Shown here: positions 50,209-61,736 of the stretch, one piece after another
How the letters are laid out: the number at the start of each line of letters is the position of its first letter
Numbering within the stretch: position 1 is the first letter of the stretch
Assembly: GCF_000835495.1 (NCBI RefSeq)
Contig: NW_015622544.1
Span: 5,422,855-5,486,854, forward strand
From: Cladophialophora immunda
Lineage: Eukaryota; Ascomycota; Eurotiomycetes; Chaetothyriales; Herpotrichiellaceae
Reading direction: 5' to 3'
DNA length: 64,000 nt
Notes under the pieces: model-generated
Seen by the model: the letters and a program-made list of their open reading frames with translations, nothing else
Told to the model about the DNA's origin: nothing
The model's database searches: none
Position numbers and translations under genes: made by a program

Positions 50209-51250
50209 CATAGGTTTTCTTATCACATGCTATTTCCTGCCAGCTTAGCTCATTCGCGTCATGGTTGTTGTTGGAGGCAATAAGTTCAGCCAGGTTGTCG
50301 GTGAAGATTGGCGATCAAGAAGTGTACTGGGTATGACTCGAGGATATCAGGAGAGCAGGGGAAAAGAGTCATCTGATACAGTACGTTAGGACGACATCCG
50401 GAGCAAAGAGGGCGGAAAAAAGGACTGGGCGGGGAGGACACGGATCCCTGGACTCGGGGTACCTGACGCTGTGTGCCTTGTTCCTGGACCGAGCGAGACA
50501 AGTTTGCTGCAAGTTTATCATAATGGCCTTTTTCTAGGGTCAGTTGTTCTCGGCGAGCAACGGCTACTCCACTCTCCCACGTATTCATTGTACCTGACAG
50601 ATGGCAAAGGGTGAGAGAGCCTTTAGTCAAGGCCGAAGACCGTGAAAAAGTATTGGATCAACCATACAATCCGAAAGACCCGGGGCACATCCTGCGGCAG
50701 GTATGCGGTCAGCGAACGAAGGGGGAGGGACAAAAGCTGTCAGAAAAGCTGCCTGCGAGTTTACAACCTCAGGTGTTGGTCCAAGCAGGAGTGGCGGACA
50801 TCGGATGGGCGGGGTATTCCGCGAGGAGGGGGAGGGGAGAGGGGGGGTGGTCGTTGTACGCGCAAACAAAAGGTGAGTCAGGCGAAGAAAAGATGAAGAA
50901 CACGAAGTGGTAAGACCGGGATGACAGGCTCGGCTTGACGTCGACCAAGGTGATTCGACGAGCAGAAAAAGGCTGAGGCTGGGTGGGTGAGAGGGATTAC
51001 AGGAGAGTCGCAGGGAAAGGTGGTAAGAAAATATAACTCAGGAACAAAAGAGCCTCGAGCAGGGCCGGTGTTTGCGAGGAGAGAACCTGACAGCGTCTGT
51101 CCCACGGGTTCATTGAGGTTTGACAGGCGAAAAAGCGCAGGACAAGATCAGGCCAGGCGAGGGGCAATTTGGCCATTTCAACAATCAAAGGACATGTGTG
51201 GGATAGTGTCAATGGCCTGGTCGGGTAAAGTGTGGCCTCGAAGGAGGGCA

Positions 51251-51280
51251 GCGAGAGAGCGAGAGAGCGAGAGACAGCGA
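51251..51280 (+). repeat. GCGAGAGA repeat
   Basis: About three and a half 8-base purine-rich units. Confidence 0.8.
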
Positions 51281-51990
51281 AAAGAGATGTCCCAAGTCGT
51301 GGAGGATGAGGCCTTTTAAGATTTCGTTTGCGCCGCTCAGTGGCCACGATGCTGATCTTGCAGGGATGCTTGCAGTTTTCTGCGAGGGGCATCGACTGAC
51401 TACTGGTAGGTCTGTACCTTAAGCATGCACATCAACGGTGAGATTCATGGTCAATAGGCACGAGGAGGGCCATGAGGAGCCTAGTGAGCCCAGTGAGCCT
51501 AGGGAGCCACGGCAGCCTAGGCCAAAATCGGGGGGCTGTGCCCTGAAAATATCCTCCCCCTAGTGCAAACTCTCTAGTGCCAGTGCCGGTGCCGCCAGGT
51601 GGTTGGGGCAGCCTTGCCCCCGCCAATCACTCCTGCCCCTCGCTTTTCCACCGCCTATGGGTGCACGATCCAGGCGCCCTCAAGCAATTGCCCGGAGGCC
51701 TAGCTCACTGCCTAGACAGGCACCACGGACAGGAACCATCCAAGCACTCCGGTTAGAGGTGGCACAGCGTGTGGGATGAGCGAGGAGGAGCGAGGATTGA
51801 TGACGGCACTGTCGGCTTGACAGGGCCCTGCACAACTTTGCATCCCGCCCTCTTTGGGAAGACCTGGCGCTCGCTGGGTCAATGCGACGCCCCTGCGCTG
51901 CTGCGCTGCGCTGCACGGCACGGCACTGCACTGCACGCCAACAACTGCACACTGCACATGCAACTCATTCCTTTGTTCGTGATTCATCAA

Positions 51991-52095
51991 CCCATCGCAT
52001 CCCATCGCCCATCGCCCATCGCCCAGCGCCCTCGCCCATCGCCCACAGCCCGTCCACCATCCCATCAACCCATCGAACCATCGAACCATCGAACA
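51991..52095 (+). repeat. CCCATCG-type minisatellite
   Basis: About a dozen imperfect 6-8 base units (CCCATCG, later AACCATCG), roughly 850-950 bp before the zinc-finger start codon. Confidence 0.8.
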
Positions 52096-52946
52096 TCAAT
52101 CAGCCAACATCCAACATCATCGTGGTCACCCATCCCTCATCCGGACCGCCCATCATCCCCCTCCTCGTATCGACCTAACCACCCCATCCTGCCCATCCCA
52201 CCCGCATCGTGGCAAACGCTGCTGACTAAATGCCAGCAGCAGGACGGCTCTACGAGTACTACTGGGTGGCCTTTCTGACGCCCGCGAGACCCACACCATG
52301 GTGCCCTTAAGGCTCGTCATCTGCCACCCGCCTGGAGCCCACCGACGAGCCCTGCTTTACTTAACTTCACTTAGCACCGACTCCACCATTCACACCAGGG
52401 GCATGCCTCGCCGCCAACAATAACCCTCCTCCCGCTTCATCACCTCCCGAGTCCTGCGTCTGCGTCTGCGATCAACCGCATCAAGATCTTGTCCTTCGCC
52501 GCCGCCAGTTGTCGACTCTCAGTCTCTCTCAGATCTCTCGCTAGCTGCTTCATCGCTCCCCTATTCTGGTCTCTTCCCTCGTCCCCCTCCCCCCTCCTCC
52601 CCTCTCCGGCCAACAGGTCGATCATATGGGTTGTTCGCTTCCGCAACCACATCCTTGCTGAACCCTTCTTCGCGCCCGGAAAACCCTGGGCCTTATCACC
52701 GTCCTCCAGCCCCTCCGACAGTGTCCGTTACCTTGCCACCTTCGACTGCGGCGTTGTCTATCAAGTCCTTTCAGCCCGACTTCCCTGCCTCTAATCATCG
52801 TAAAAACCATTCTCAGCTACACCACGCCGCAGCCTCATCTTCACACACGGCCGCTCCGGATGTGCCATCATTGTGTGGCGTAGAGCCGCAGCCTCTCAAG
52901 TGCCTGACCGTTGCGCACTGGCCTTGCCTCACCTCACAACCCCACC

Positions 52947-55053
52947 ATGGCAGCCATCTCCAGCCTCGTCCTTAGCGACACTTTACCGTCCAAGGATAGG
53001 AGAGACGACTTGGAGTCACCGACCACCCCGCGGCCCGACCGATATGCGTCGACACTGATGGACGAGGCCAAAGTCGCGGTCATAGATCATGCCCTCCAGT
53101 CCCGGCCCAGCGATTCAAGGCCCTCCCAGCCATCGAGTCAAGGTACGCCGATGGATCACGGAGACACTGAACGAGACGAGTCTACAATGAGAAGAGATGG
53201 CGGCGAGGCAATGTCGAACGCCATGGACATGGACGACGATGACACCGGCCAGCCTGGCTCGGACAACGAAGCCGAGCCAGGCGAGGCAGACTCTGCCTCG
53301 AGGAAGAAGAAGGGCCAGAGATTCTTCTGCACCGGCTACCCGCCCTGTAACCTCAGTTTTACTCGAAGCGAGCATCTGGCTCGTCATATCAGAAAACACA
53401 CGGGTGAACGCCCGTTCCAATGTCACTGCAATCGCAGATTCTCCCGCCTGGACAACTTGCGCCAACACGCTCAAACCGTCCATGTCAATGAGGAGATCCC
53501 GACCGACTCCCTTGCTGCCACCGGGACTCGATTCCAGCGGCAAATCCGCACCGATCGTGTTAGACCGACAGGTCGCCCGCGAACCGGCACCGCTGGTAGC
53601 ACTGGAAGTCACAGTCGTGGGCACAGCCGAAATCTATCCGCTTCGAGTGTTGGCTCGACCTCCTCCAACTACAGCATCGTCACCGATGGCAAACGACGCC
53701 CGCCGCCTCTTCTTATGGCCAATGATAATGTGAGCAGGCCGAATTTGGGAATCGATCCACCACACACCCCTCCCGCTCAGTATCGCGGATACAATCCAAA
53801 TTCTCCTGGTGGTCTGAGCACGCCCACCTCTGCCAATTTCTCCGCAACTCCTGGTAGCCCGGGCTTCTTGTCCTCCATGGCTTCGCCGGTGTCAAGCAAT
53901 GCCCGCTTGGGTGGCTTTTTTGGCTCGAGGCCGCAGTCCCGCCGCTTGTCCGTACCATCAGGTCCGAATCCGTACCAGAGTCAATATCCTCCCGGCTACC
54001 CTGTTGGTTATTTGAACCAGATGGGTCCGCCAAGTTCCCACGCGTCGTCAAATCCAAGTGTATTTGCTAGTCCAACTTCTGCAACGTTCTCCATCGCTCC
54101 TGGCCAGCCTGTTCCACCGGGCGAAGACTGGCGCAGGCGAACGTGGCATGCGTCAACTTACCCGGCCGGCAATTTCAACTATGGGCGTCCAGCCACGAGC
54201 GGGCTGACATATTCGCAGACTCCAGATGCTCCTCAACCTGCACATGCTCAACATGCCACAGCGGCCGCCGGCCAAGCCCCTCGACTGCCAGGAATCGAGA
54301 GTTTCGATCATGTCCAACACCGCTCGTACACTCCTCCACGGCGACAACCGAGTCCTATGCAGATTGATACGAACATGTCCTCATCGGCTGCAAGTCAAGA
54401 TCCCCGTGTACGCCAGGGTCATGTTTCGTGGGAAGGCCATCGTCCCAGCCAGTACCCAGAGCTTGACGAACACGCAGACCGAGGTCACGGAGCTGGATCG
54501 TGGGGCCAGCAGACAATCAATGAAATTCAGAGTGTGGGCATGCGATTCAATGAGCCGCCGAGACACGTCGACATGGGACCTCCGCCCCCGTCCATGATGT
54601 CTGCTCAACAGCACCAGCAAATGACACGTGAATCGTTGGAGGGACAATCTTCAGCCAAAAGAACGAAACGACAAGCATGGTATGGTGGACCTACGCCAAC
54701 CCGGACGTCGCCGGAAGATTCCAGCAGCAGTGATGGCATTCCTACCCCCGGCATGACCGCGGTTGAAGTGCACCCGATGATCATGCCCAGTAGTGGGTAC
54801 ATAGAACCACAGCACGGGCCGTTACCTCCAGAAACACATCAGAATGTGAGTTGCCCCTTGCGCGTATTTGACGTTTGTCCCCGAACAGGAACTAATCCTC
54901 GTCTAGGTTTGTCTTGCCCCAGCTCCATATATCGAACAAAGCCGTCACCAAAGGACGACTTCCTTTGGTGATCGCAACGGAACTGGTGGAGGAATGAATC
55001 GACTGGAAGCTCTGGTAGCTGTGGCGACAAGTGGAGATAATGCTGCCCGATGA
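52947..55053 (+). CDS. C2H2 zinc-finger transcription factor
   Basis: Nuclear DNA-binding regulator. Exons 52947-54845 and 54907-55053 give 681 residues; the 61-nt intron has GTGAGT and CGTCTAG ends. The second exon encodes the ordered tail ending [14 protein letters not shown], which supports the join. Start at ATG 52947 (ACCATGG context). Two adjacent fingers lie at about 130-185: F-F-C-T-G-Y-P-P-C with [11 protein letters not shown], then F-Q-C-H-C with [12 protein letters not shown]. The H-T-G-E-R-P linker joins them. Cys spacings are unusual: C-x5-C in finger 1 and C-x1-C in finger 2. An acidic stretch precedes the fingers (M-D-D-D-D), and the rest is Ser/Pro/Gln/Tyr-rich, likely activation or low-complexity sequence. 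The finger pair resembles yeast Usv1/Rgm1-type stress regulators, but I am not sure enough to name it. Confidence 0.85.
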
Positions 55054-57124
55054 AGAGAGCGGGGTCGAACGCGAAGAGAAGGAGACGACGACGACGATGA
55101 CGACGACAACAACTTCTTAATAGGAATAGGGAAGCCGTTCCTCGGACAAAACGACCTTCGAAACTGATCGACACGATCCTCTAAGTGGAGTCATATATTC
55201 GAGGCGCACTGCTTCTGATCACTGAGTCTTGACGGCCTGCATTGAGAGATACCCATGACGACTCTTTCTTCTTCTGATACATGTATTCTGCTCCTGTTGT
55301 TCATGGCTCTTGGTTCATTGGACGCATGCATTCGGGGTAGGGACTTGTGTTTTTTTTGGGGTGCAAGCAAGCGTTTAGCGGTGGTATCTTTGGGCGCATC
55401 ACGAAATACCCACGACCATTTACGATCATGTGCTTTTTTTGTATACGAAGGGTTCTCTGCAGTTGGATCTTGGTTTGTCTGGAGACGCATGGATTATTGC
55501 AATCAATCTGCATCATTCGCACCTCAACTGGTCCGCTCCTCAAAAACAGCCCTCCTCTTCCCATTTACGTTTTGACGATCGTGTATGTTAGTGACGCCAG
55601 CAGGTAATTAATGGAATTGTTTTGTTGCAGCCCGCTCGTCGGAGAAGGATTGAAACCACGTGCTTTCTTCACATACTTTCTTATGCCAGCTTTGTAGTGT
55701 CTCTCCTCCAGGTAGGCAATGCACCTCCGCCATGCAATGGCTAACATCGGGGCGTGATCTGCCAAGAGACTAACCTCATTGGTCTGCGGCTCGACTGCAG
55801 TCTCCCGTTCCAGTCAACAAAATGCAACTTCTTGTCAACTGCTCAAGTGGTCATGGAGGGCAATGAATCCTCTGAGGGGCAGGGAGTGGAAGCATCTCCA
55901 TTAGAGGAGCTCGTAAAGAGACCTGCGCGGAGGCAGATGGAGTGCAACTGGCTGCGGTCTTGCGGTGCCTCTGAAGGCCTTGCAGACTCCAGTCGGGCGC
56001 GTCGGCGTCAGCGGGATGCCGCGATGCTTCACATCTGGACAGGTTGGTGATCTCGTCAGGCTGTCCAAGGCCAAGCTCGGGTTTGAGGTTTCATCAAATT
56101 GGGCTGTGTGTCACTAAATTTCCGGCATGAGGGTCGACAGCTGTAGGTACCCGGTGGATTTGGAAGGAAAATTCTATGCCAACCTCGAGGCTGTCGCGCA
56201 GACGCAAGGCGGATAAGTACTGTGGAGATGAAACTGACAGATATCCGGCCGATAGCAAACATCTTGATGGCGATCTCATAGGTTCAAAGCACGGTTATGC
56301 CTCCTCTTGCTGGACAAATCGACCGGTGAAATCGAGATCGCAACTGAAATGATGACCGGGTGAGGACGGTGGCCGGCGGAGCCCAGGGGAAAGACTTGCA
56401 TAAGTATGCAGCTGTACGAGACGGTGCATGGTTCTTTGTCCTTCCACCATGCTTCTGCCACGTGCTGCGATCTGCTCCGTCGTGTTCGTACTAAAGTGGT
56501 TTGAGGTTGAGTCGAGGGAGATGAGGGAAAATGTCACCGCAACATGCTTAGTTGGTTGGCTGTCTGGCTGGCTGAGTCGACGGCGAGACGCAGGCTGCGC
56601 ACACAGCATGGTATCATGGTACAATGGATGACAAGGTTCCAGAAAAGGTGAAAGGTACTGGGTGTGTATGGTGTCTGGTAGAGAAGTGACGCGATCTGTG
56701 GGAGAAAAGGTGAGGTGGAGGGTGAATTTTGCCGCGTTGTCGTTGAAAGGCTGAAGGTCAAAGTGAGAGAAGGACAGTGAGGGAGACAAAAGAGAGAGTG
56801 TGAGTCTCAGCAAAGTGGTCAACTGCGATCCATGACCAATTCAGTCTTCCTTTCACCATCAACTCACCCTTCCCTTGAGTCATCGACGCCCTCACTCATC
56901 CTGTCGACACTCCTTTAAATCCCTTCTCGCCCTCGTCTTCATCTCCCACATCCCATCACTCTTTCCCTTCATCGCCAGTGACTACCAACTACCCCTTGCT
57001 TGGCCTTGTCACCACTCCTCTCTTTGCCATCATCGGATCATTCTTTCTTCAGAGTCATCAGACCTTTGGTCATCAACGACTATCGAGATCACACACTGAA
57101 GTCAGCTACGACAGCATAGTCACC
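55054..57124. other. Spacer upstream of the secreted-protein gene
   Basis: 2.1 kb with no supported gene. The C2H2 3' flank is on the left. A C/T-rich tract at 56860-57080 precedes the secreted-protein start. Long open frames here are compositional. Confidence 0.5.
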
Positions 57125-58988
57125 ATGAGACTTGCAATCTCTTCCCTCCTTGTGGGTGCGGTCTGTGGACTTTGTGAAGGCGGTGTCTTGCCCATCAGAC
57201 AAGCGTAAGCAGATATTCTCATCCTTCCACCTTTCTTGATCTCGTGTTGACTGAGGTCCGGCAGGCCAAATCCACCACCATGCTCTCCCGTGACCCTTTG
57301 GAACTACATCACGGTCACTCAAACTGTCGTTCGTGTCCCTGCAACAGTCACTATCCTTCAGCAAGATCCCAATGCGATTGCGAGCTCCATGGCTCACGTG
57401 GACACGGAGCAAGTCAGCATCGAGAGCATCGAGAATCCTGTCTCCGCCAAACCAATCCCTGCCACTCAAACCTTCGTTCATTCTATCTCGGTCTCTGGCT
57501 ACGAAGCCACTGAAGTTCCCAACACCGGTGCCTCCGTTTTCTACATGTCGAAGGGTCCTGCCACCACGGACTGGGCCTACTCGCCGTCAGCGTCTATCGT
57601 CGCAGAAGTCACCACTGTCACTGTCCTGCCTGTTCCGGCTGTCAAATCTGCCCAACAGGAAGCCCAGTACAATACAACCGACGCCACTTTTCACACCCCC
57701 TTCTCTAGCCCCTCTGCTGGTTGGAATGGCACTTCAACTGGGTCGTCTATCGTCGGACCTGCAGACGCAAGCTCTGGGGCACCTGCGACCGGCACTGGCT
57801 TCTCCTATGGGCCGCCTACCCCCCTCGCTTCCTCAACAGAAGTCCAAGCAACCCAGCCCGTATACACAACCACAATCACCCAGGTTGCTACGGTCTACGC
57901 AACGAGTCTCAACCCTGTGAGCGGATATGGAACACCAGCGTATGGCTACGACGTCTCCACATACAGTTACGATGCGGGCTTGTCTGCTGGTGAAGACCTA
58001 GTGAAGAGACAGACTTGTGTGTGGATTTCTGCCACGATCGGTGGCCAGGAGGTTGGATGGTGCAATAATTGGGCCGGAGGCTCAACGTTGACTTACACTT
58101 CATGGGAAACAACCAGTCAGTCCATCCAACACGCTCTGTTGAACGACTTGCTGACTGAACCTTAGCGACTCCTACTTACATCCCAGGTATTGGTCCCATC
58201 ACCAAGTCAGGCACCTCGTCAATAGATTCAGCTGGAGGGTCCGTCACGATCCAGACATCCACCAATTTGGCCAGCTCCTCACCACCCGCCGCAACACCAA
58301 CAGCTTGTGGCCAGACCGGTCCCTTCCAAATTGGAGTAGGTGTTGTTAAGATTTCTGGGATTGAGTGCATGCTGACCACATGTAGTTTGACGACCTACCC
58401 GTCTTCTCTACGACTGACAACAACACTGCAGACTTCCCACCTATCTTCAATCCCTACGAGCACTTCTTCTGGGGTGACGGATGGGCCTACGTACCACCAC
58501 CGACGGAGCCGTTCCCTCCACAGTCCGGCAACCGACTTGCCCAGTTTGTCCCGTCGCTCAACAACACTGTCGGTGGTTCTACGGACGCGGGTGCCATCCC
58601 ACCCAGTTCATTCGGAGCTGGACCTCGCAATTATAACAACAACTACTGGTTCAGCGCCAGTTCCGCTTATGTCGGATGCGACAACGGGTCCAGAAATTTG
58701 AGCCAGATCTGTGACTTTGTTGCCACAGCTTATCAGTGGGACAATGTCACTCAGACGGAGGTGGTGGTAGCCACCCAACATTTCCGCATTCCCCCATGCC
58801 CAGACTTCAACAAGTGCCAACTCACGCAAATTGCTTTCAACTATCTCTTCTACAAGATGTCAACGCTGAGCTTTTACGCCAATGTTCAAGGCCAGGTCAG
58901 TCAGTTCTGGATTGACAGTATTGACATGAATTGGTACAACAACACTTGCGCAGCTGGTCTGGCTCGTATGCAGTCGAGGAAGATATGA
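57125..58988 (+). CDS. Secreted fungal protein with F-D-D-L-P C-terminal domain
   Basis: Probable extracellular protein of unknown function. Exons 57125-57204, 57265-58115, 58166-58335 and 58386-58988 give 567 residues; introns of 60, 50 and 50 nt have GTAAGC, GTCAGT and GTAGGT donors and restore frame each time. Signal peptide about 1-20. Residues 28-270 are Thr/Ser/Val/Pro-rich with T-V-T-Q-T-V-V and T-I-T-Q-V-A-T-V-Y stretches typical of O-glycosylated wall proteins. A Kex2-like site L-V-K-R-Q lies near residue 275, followed by a small Cys/Trp segment (C-V-W...V-G-W-C-N-N-W). The last 230 residues form an ordered module that opens with G-P-F-Q-I-G-F-D-D-L-P, a pattern seen in many fungal extracellular proteins, with several N-x-S/T sites and cysteines. 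No C-terminal hydrophobic GPI signal. It may be cleaved at K-R into two chains. Function not assigned. Confidence 0.8.
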
Positions 58989-59539
58989 ACTTAAGGGCGC
59001 AAGGTCGGACTCGGCACGGCAGACACTTACCCGCACAAGGTGGGAACAGAGATATCGGCCACGTTGCCTCGTGAATATTCGACTACGAAGAGGTGCTTGG
59101 AGTAACTGAGCTGGAAGGTAAATATGTTCAAGCCAGGAGAGATGTGAACAATTGACGGGCATACCGTCCAGGCTTCGTACAGCAGTCAGCATACAGACAC
59201 ATGGTGGGAGCTGCTCCAATTTTGTAACAAAAGTGGACAAGCCAGAGCAGGCGCATTGAAGCGAATCATGGGTGATAATGACGGGGCGTGCAATGAGCTC
59301 AACGTAATTCTACGAAGATTTCTCCTCTCGGTTTATTTGTCTTCCTGCTCACCTTCCGCCGTCGGGTCGAATCTACCACGCTGCCCAGTCAAGACTTGGA
59401 CGAGAAGATGAAGGCGTCCTATCGTGGTTGATGCAGCACCGTCATGTCTGTATCCCCCACGTACCAACAATATGCTCCCAAGTACGGATTGATCTGTCCA
59501 CTTGTTGCGGGTTGCCGCCGAGATTGTGTTTCACGATCG
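58989..59539. other. Convergent 3' spacer
   Basis: 550 bp between the secreted-protein and DUF4267-like genes. Nothing recognised. Confidence 0.55.
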
Positions 59540-59929
59540 TCAAGCCTGCCGTGCAGTCAAACCCAGCATTCCCCAACCTCCAATGACAATGCCCGAAACC
59601 GCCCTGAAGATTGCACTCGTGGGCACATCCTGCTGCCAGCACACGTAGGCATCAACAGCGCCGACATAGAAGAGCAATGCCAAGATCGTATCCACCGCGG
59701 CGAGCTTGCCCTGAAGATAGAAGACCCAGATGGCCATCCCGAGGGCCGACACGCGCGCCCCGCTGATGATGAAGCTGGCGTGGGCCGCCTCTGACACGGC
59801 AATGCGCTCGGGGAGTCCGAATTCAAGAATGGCTCCGTGGGGGTTCCAGAAGGGGATCATGCCGCCGAAGGTCAGACAGGTGGCGACGAGAAGGACGGGC
59901 GCATGGAGAGTGCGGAAGGATACAACCAT
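59540..59929 (-). CDS. Small four-helix membrane protein, DUF4267-like
   Basis: Single exon, 129 residues from ATG 59929. Four hydrophobic segments: V-L-L-V-A-T-C-L-T-F-G-G-M-I-P-F (about 12-27), S-A-L-G-M-A-I-W-V-F-Y (about 61-71), V-D-T-I-L-A-L-L-F-Y-V-G-A-V-D-A (about 79-94) and V-S-G-I-V-I-G-G-W-G-M-L-G (about 111-123). The F-G-L-P-E after the first helix, G-A-R-V-S-A-L-G before the second, and D-A-Y-V-C-W after the third match the layout of DUF4267 proteins, which are common beside accessory metabolic genes in fungi. Function of the family is unknown. A tight promoter lies at 59930-60516. The neighbour downstream of that promoter is the frame-disrupted gene on the opposite strand. Confidence 0.7.
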   Translation of the reverse strand: MVVSFRTLHAPVLLVATCLTFGGMIPFWNPHGAILEFGLPERIAVSEAAHASFIISGARVSALGMAIWVFYLQGKLAAVDTILALLFYVGAVDAYVCWQQDVPTSAIFRAVSGIVIGGWGMLGLTARQA

Positions 59930-60516
59930 GATGGTTGGAAGGTTGGTGCGAGTGCGTGATCTACTGTATCATCTGGATAGTGAGCGGAGGAATACATAAC
60001 GAAGAGGTCCCAACCTGCCATGGTGGAAGTTCAAGGGGAGGGATTGCCAAGAGGAGGTAATAAATCGACGCCGAGCGCACCCCCGATCGGGACGAGGGTC
60101 ATGCCGCCCTGTGCTTACCCCCGGCGCTCGCGGCGAACCCCAAAATGAGGAAGTAATTGGATCGTCTGCTCGCCAACAGGCATAACTCTCTCAGGAGCAC
60201 GCAGCATCTCTTGCCGCTGCTGGACATGCTCCCCCATCTGCAGTGCGCTGACCCAGGGGATCGAGTATTCGGACTTTTGGACTTGTTGTCACCTGACGAC
60301 CGACCTAAGATATCGCATGCACTCACTGCTGCTTTCAGCTGAAAACAGGCGGGGCTTCTGACACTCAGCCTTGCGTTTGCCTTGGCTCGTGGGCACCTCA
60401 TTGCTTTCGTGGCCAAGTCTCCCACCCAGGGACCGGCGCCACTTACTTCATTATTGGTAGGCTGAGCTTCGGATAATGATAATCGCACTGACTAACACGC
60501 CTGGACACTGTTTGAC
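59930..60516. other. Divergent spacer
   Basis: 590 bp between the DUF4267-like gene (-) and the disrupted gene (+). It may contain an N-terminal part of the latter that I could not place. Confidence 0.45.
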
Positions 60517-61614
60517 ATGCTTTGCGAGGTCGCCCTAAGCGCCCAGAAGCTGGCCGGGGACAACAAGTCAATTACTATTGACTTGATCGCCTCCCGTCTT
60601 GCATATAACTTGGGTACAGAAATTGGCAGTGTTGCAAATCTTCAGGACAGTCTACGTCTGGCTGTCTTCGCTGCCCTAGGAAACCTTACGATGTTGTACA
60701 CGCCCGCGTCGCTGAAGGGACTTCAAATTGAGAAGGCTGGCTCCGAAATCGCCAACCACAAAATAACACGTTTCTCCGAAGCTGGGGGGCCATTTACCAG
60801 AGTACTTCGCGGGGAAGGCGCCACAGGGATCTTCGACCCGGTTATCTTGTGCGACGAGCAAGTAAGCTTCCCTGTGTCTCTCCTGAACATTGCCTCGCTG
60901 TTCCTGAAGATTGCAGGCCGGCAGATCTCTGTGACATGGGTGGACGATGTCCGGGCGCATTTGGACTTCCACGAACCCACAAGTACTCTTTTCCTATTTC
61001 GAGCACCTTCAGTATGTGCATCGTATCTCAACTCTGCGGCAGGACCATCTCTTTTTGACTTGTAAGTTCCTACACCTATGAAATAGGTGCCATTGCCGTG
61101 CTAATGCCGCTTTACAGGCTGCTTGATGAGGACCGGCCGGCACAATTATCAGATGCCAAACATGCTCAATTTCATTGCGAAGTACTGCTTTCTTTCAGAC
61201 TTCACTTTGGCCAAGTGAAAGCTGCACGAGGTATTTTCAACGGCGTTGAGCGACAGAGAACTAAACCTGGCGCGCTGCTTGATCCTCTGCTCGATCGGCT
61301 CTGTGGAAAAGGCCGTCTCCGGTGGCTGACGTTCCTGGCAACCCTCTGATCGACAAGCAGATCAATACTCACCTGGATTTCCCCACTCTTGGAGCTCGGC
61401 TTGCTGTGATTTTGCAATTTCTCCAGCGGCACAAGGCTACAAAGATAGTGACCGGTGGAGAGATCGGACGTACAAGACCGAATGGTTTGCATTCTGGACC
61501 CCGCTGGTTGTCGGTGTTCTCTCTATCATCCATACCATGGTCCAGATAGGTATATCTGCGGCACAACTGGAAATGTCGGTGGCACAATTGAAGATGCAGA
61601 AGCAACAAGCATAA
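60517..61614 (+). pseudogene. Frame-disrupted gene for a fungal protein with C-terminal membrane helix
   Basis: Unnamed fungal family; function unknown. Exon 1 (60517-61061) joins through a GTAAGT...TTACAG intron to 61118 and reads well: V-T-W-V-D-D-V-R-A-H-L-D-F, T-S-T-L-F-L-F-R, then H-C-E-V-L-L-S-F-R-L-H-F-G-Q. After L-L-D-R-L-C-G-K-G the frame runs into a stop at 61347-61349, while conserved-looking sequence continues in a second frame from about 61322 (A-D-V-P-G-N-P to T-H-L-D-F-P-T-L-G-A-R-L). It changes again near 61445 into a third frame (D-R-W-R-D-R, W-F-A-F-W-T-P-L-V-V-G-V-L-S-I-I) that ends at a TAA, 61612-61614. Both changes equal one missing base (or two extra). No intron can explain them because the gaps are too short. 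Either a decaying gene or two indel errors in the assembly. The N-terminus may begin further upstream. Confidence 0.6.
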
Positions 61615-61736
61615 CAATGTGCTTTGGGTCCGGCATTGCGATCCACTTCAATTCGGCTCTATCTTCGTACATGTTCAGGTGCATGGAATTTCCAGCGATC
61701 CGTTCTCTCTGCGCTCTTGTCTAGATAGTGGCGTGC

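Larger units (their letters stand above)
49845..52946. other. Long spacer / probable leader region of the C2H2 gene, rich in simple repeats
   Basis: 3.1 kb with no supported gene. The left part is PMC1 3' flank. From about 51470 on, several short tandem repeats occur and the plus strand becomes very C-rich, with a C/T-rich tract at 52420-52620. This is probably promoter plus long 5' leader of the zinc-finger gene. Confidence 0.5.

Noticed and set aside
52489..52975. Small proteins upstream of the C2H2 regulator
   Set aside because: The sequence is C/T-rich leader; the predicted products are Ser/Pro low-complexity and differ in every frame. At most they are upstream ORFs.
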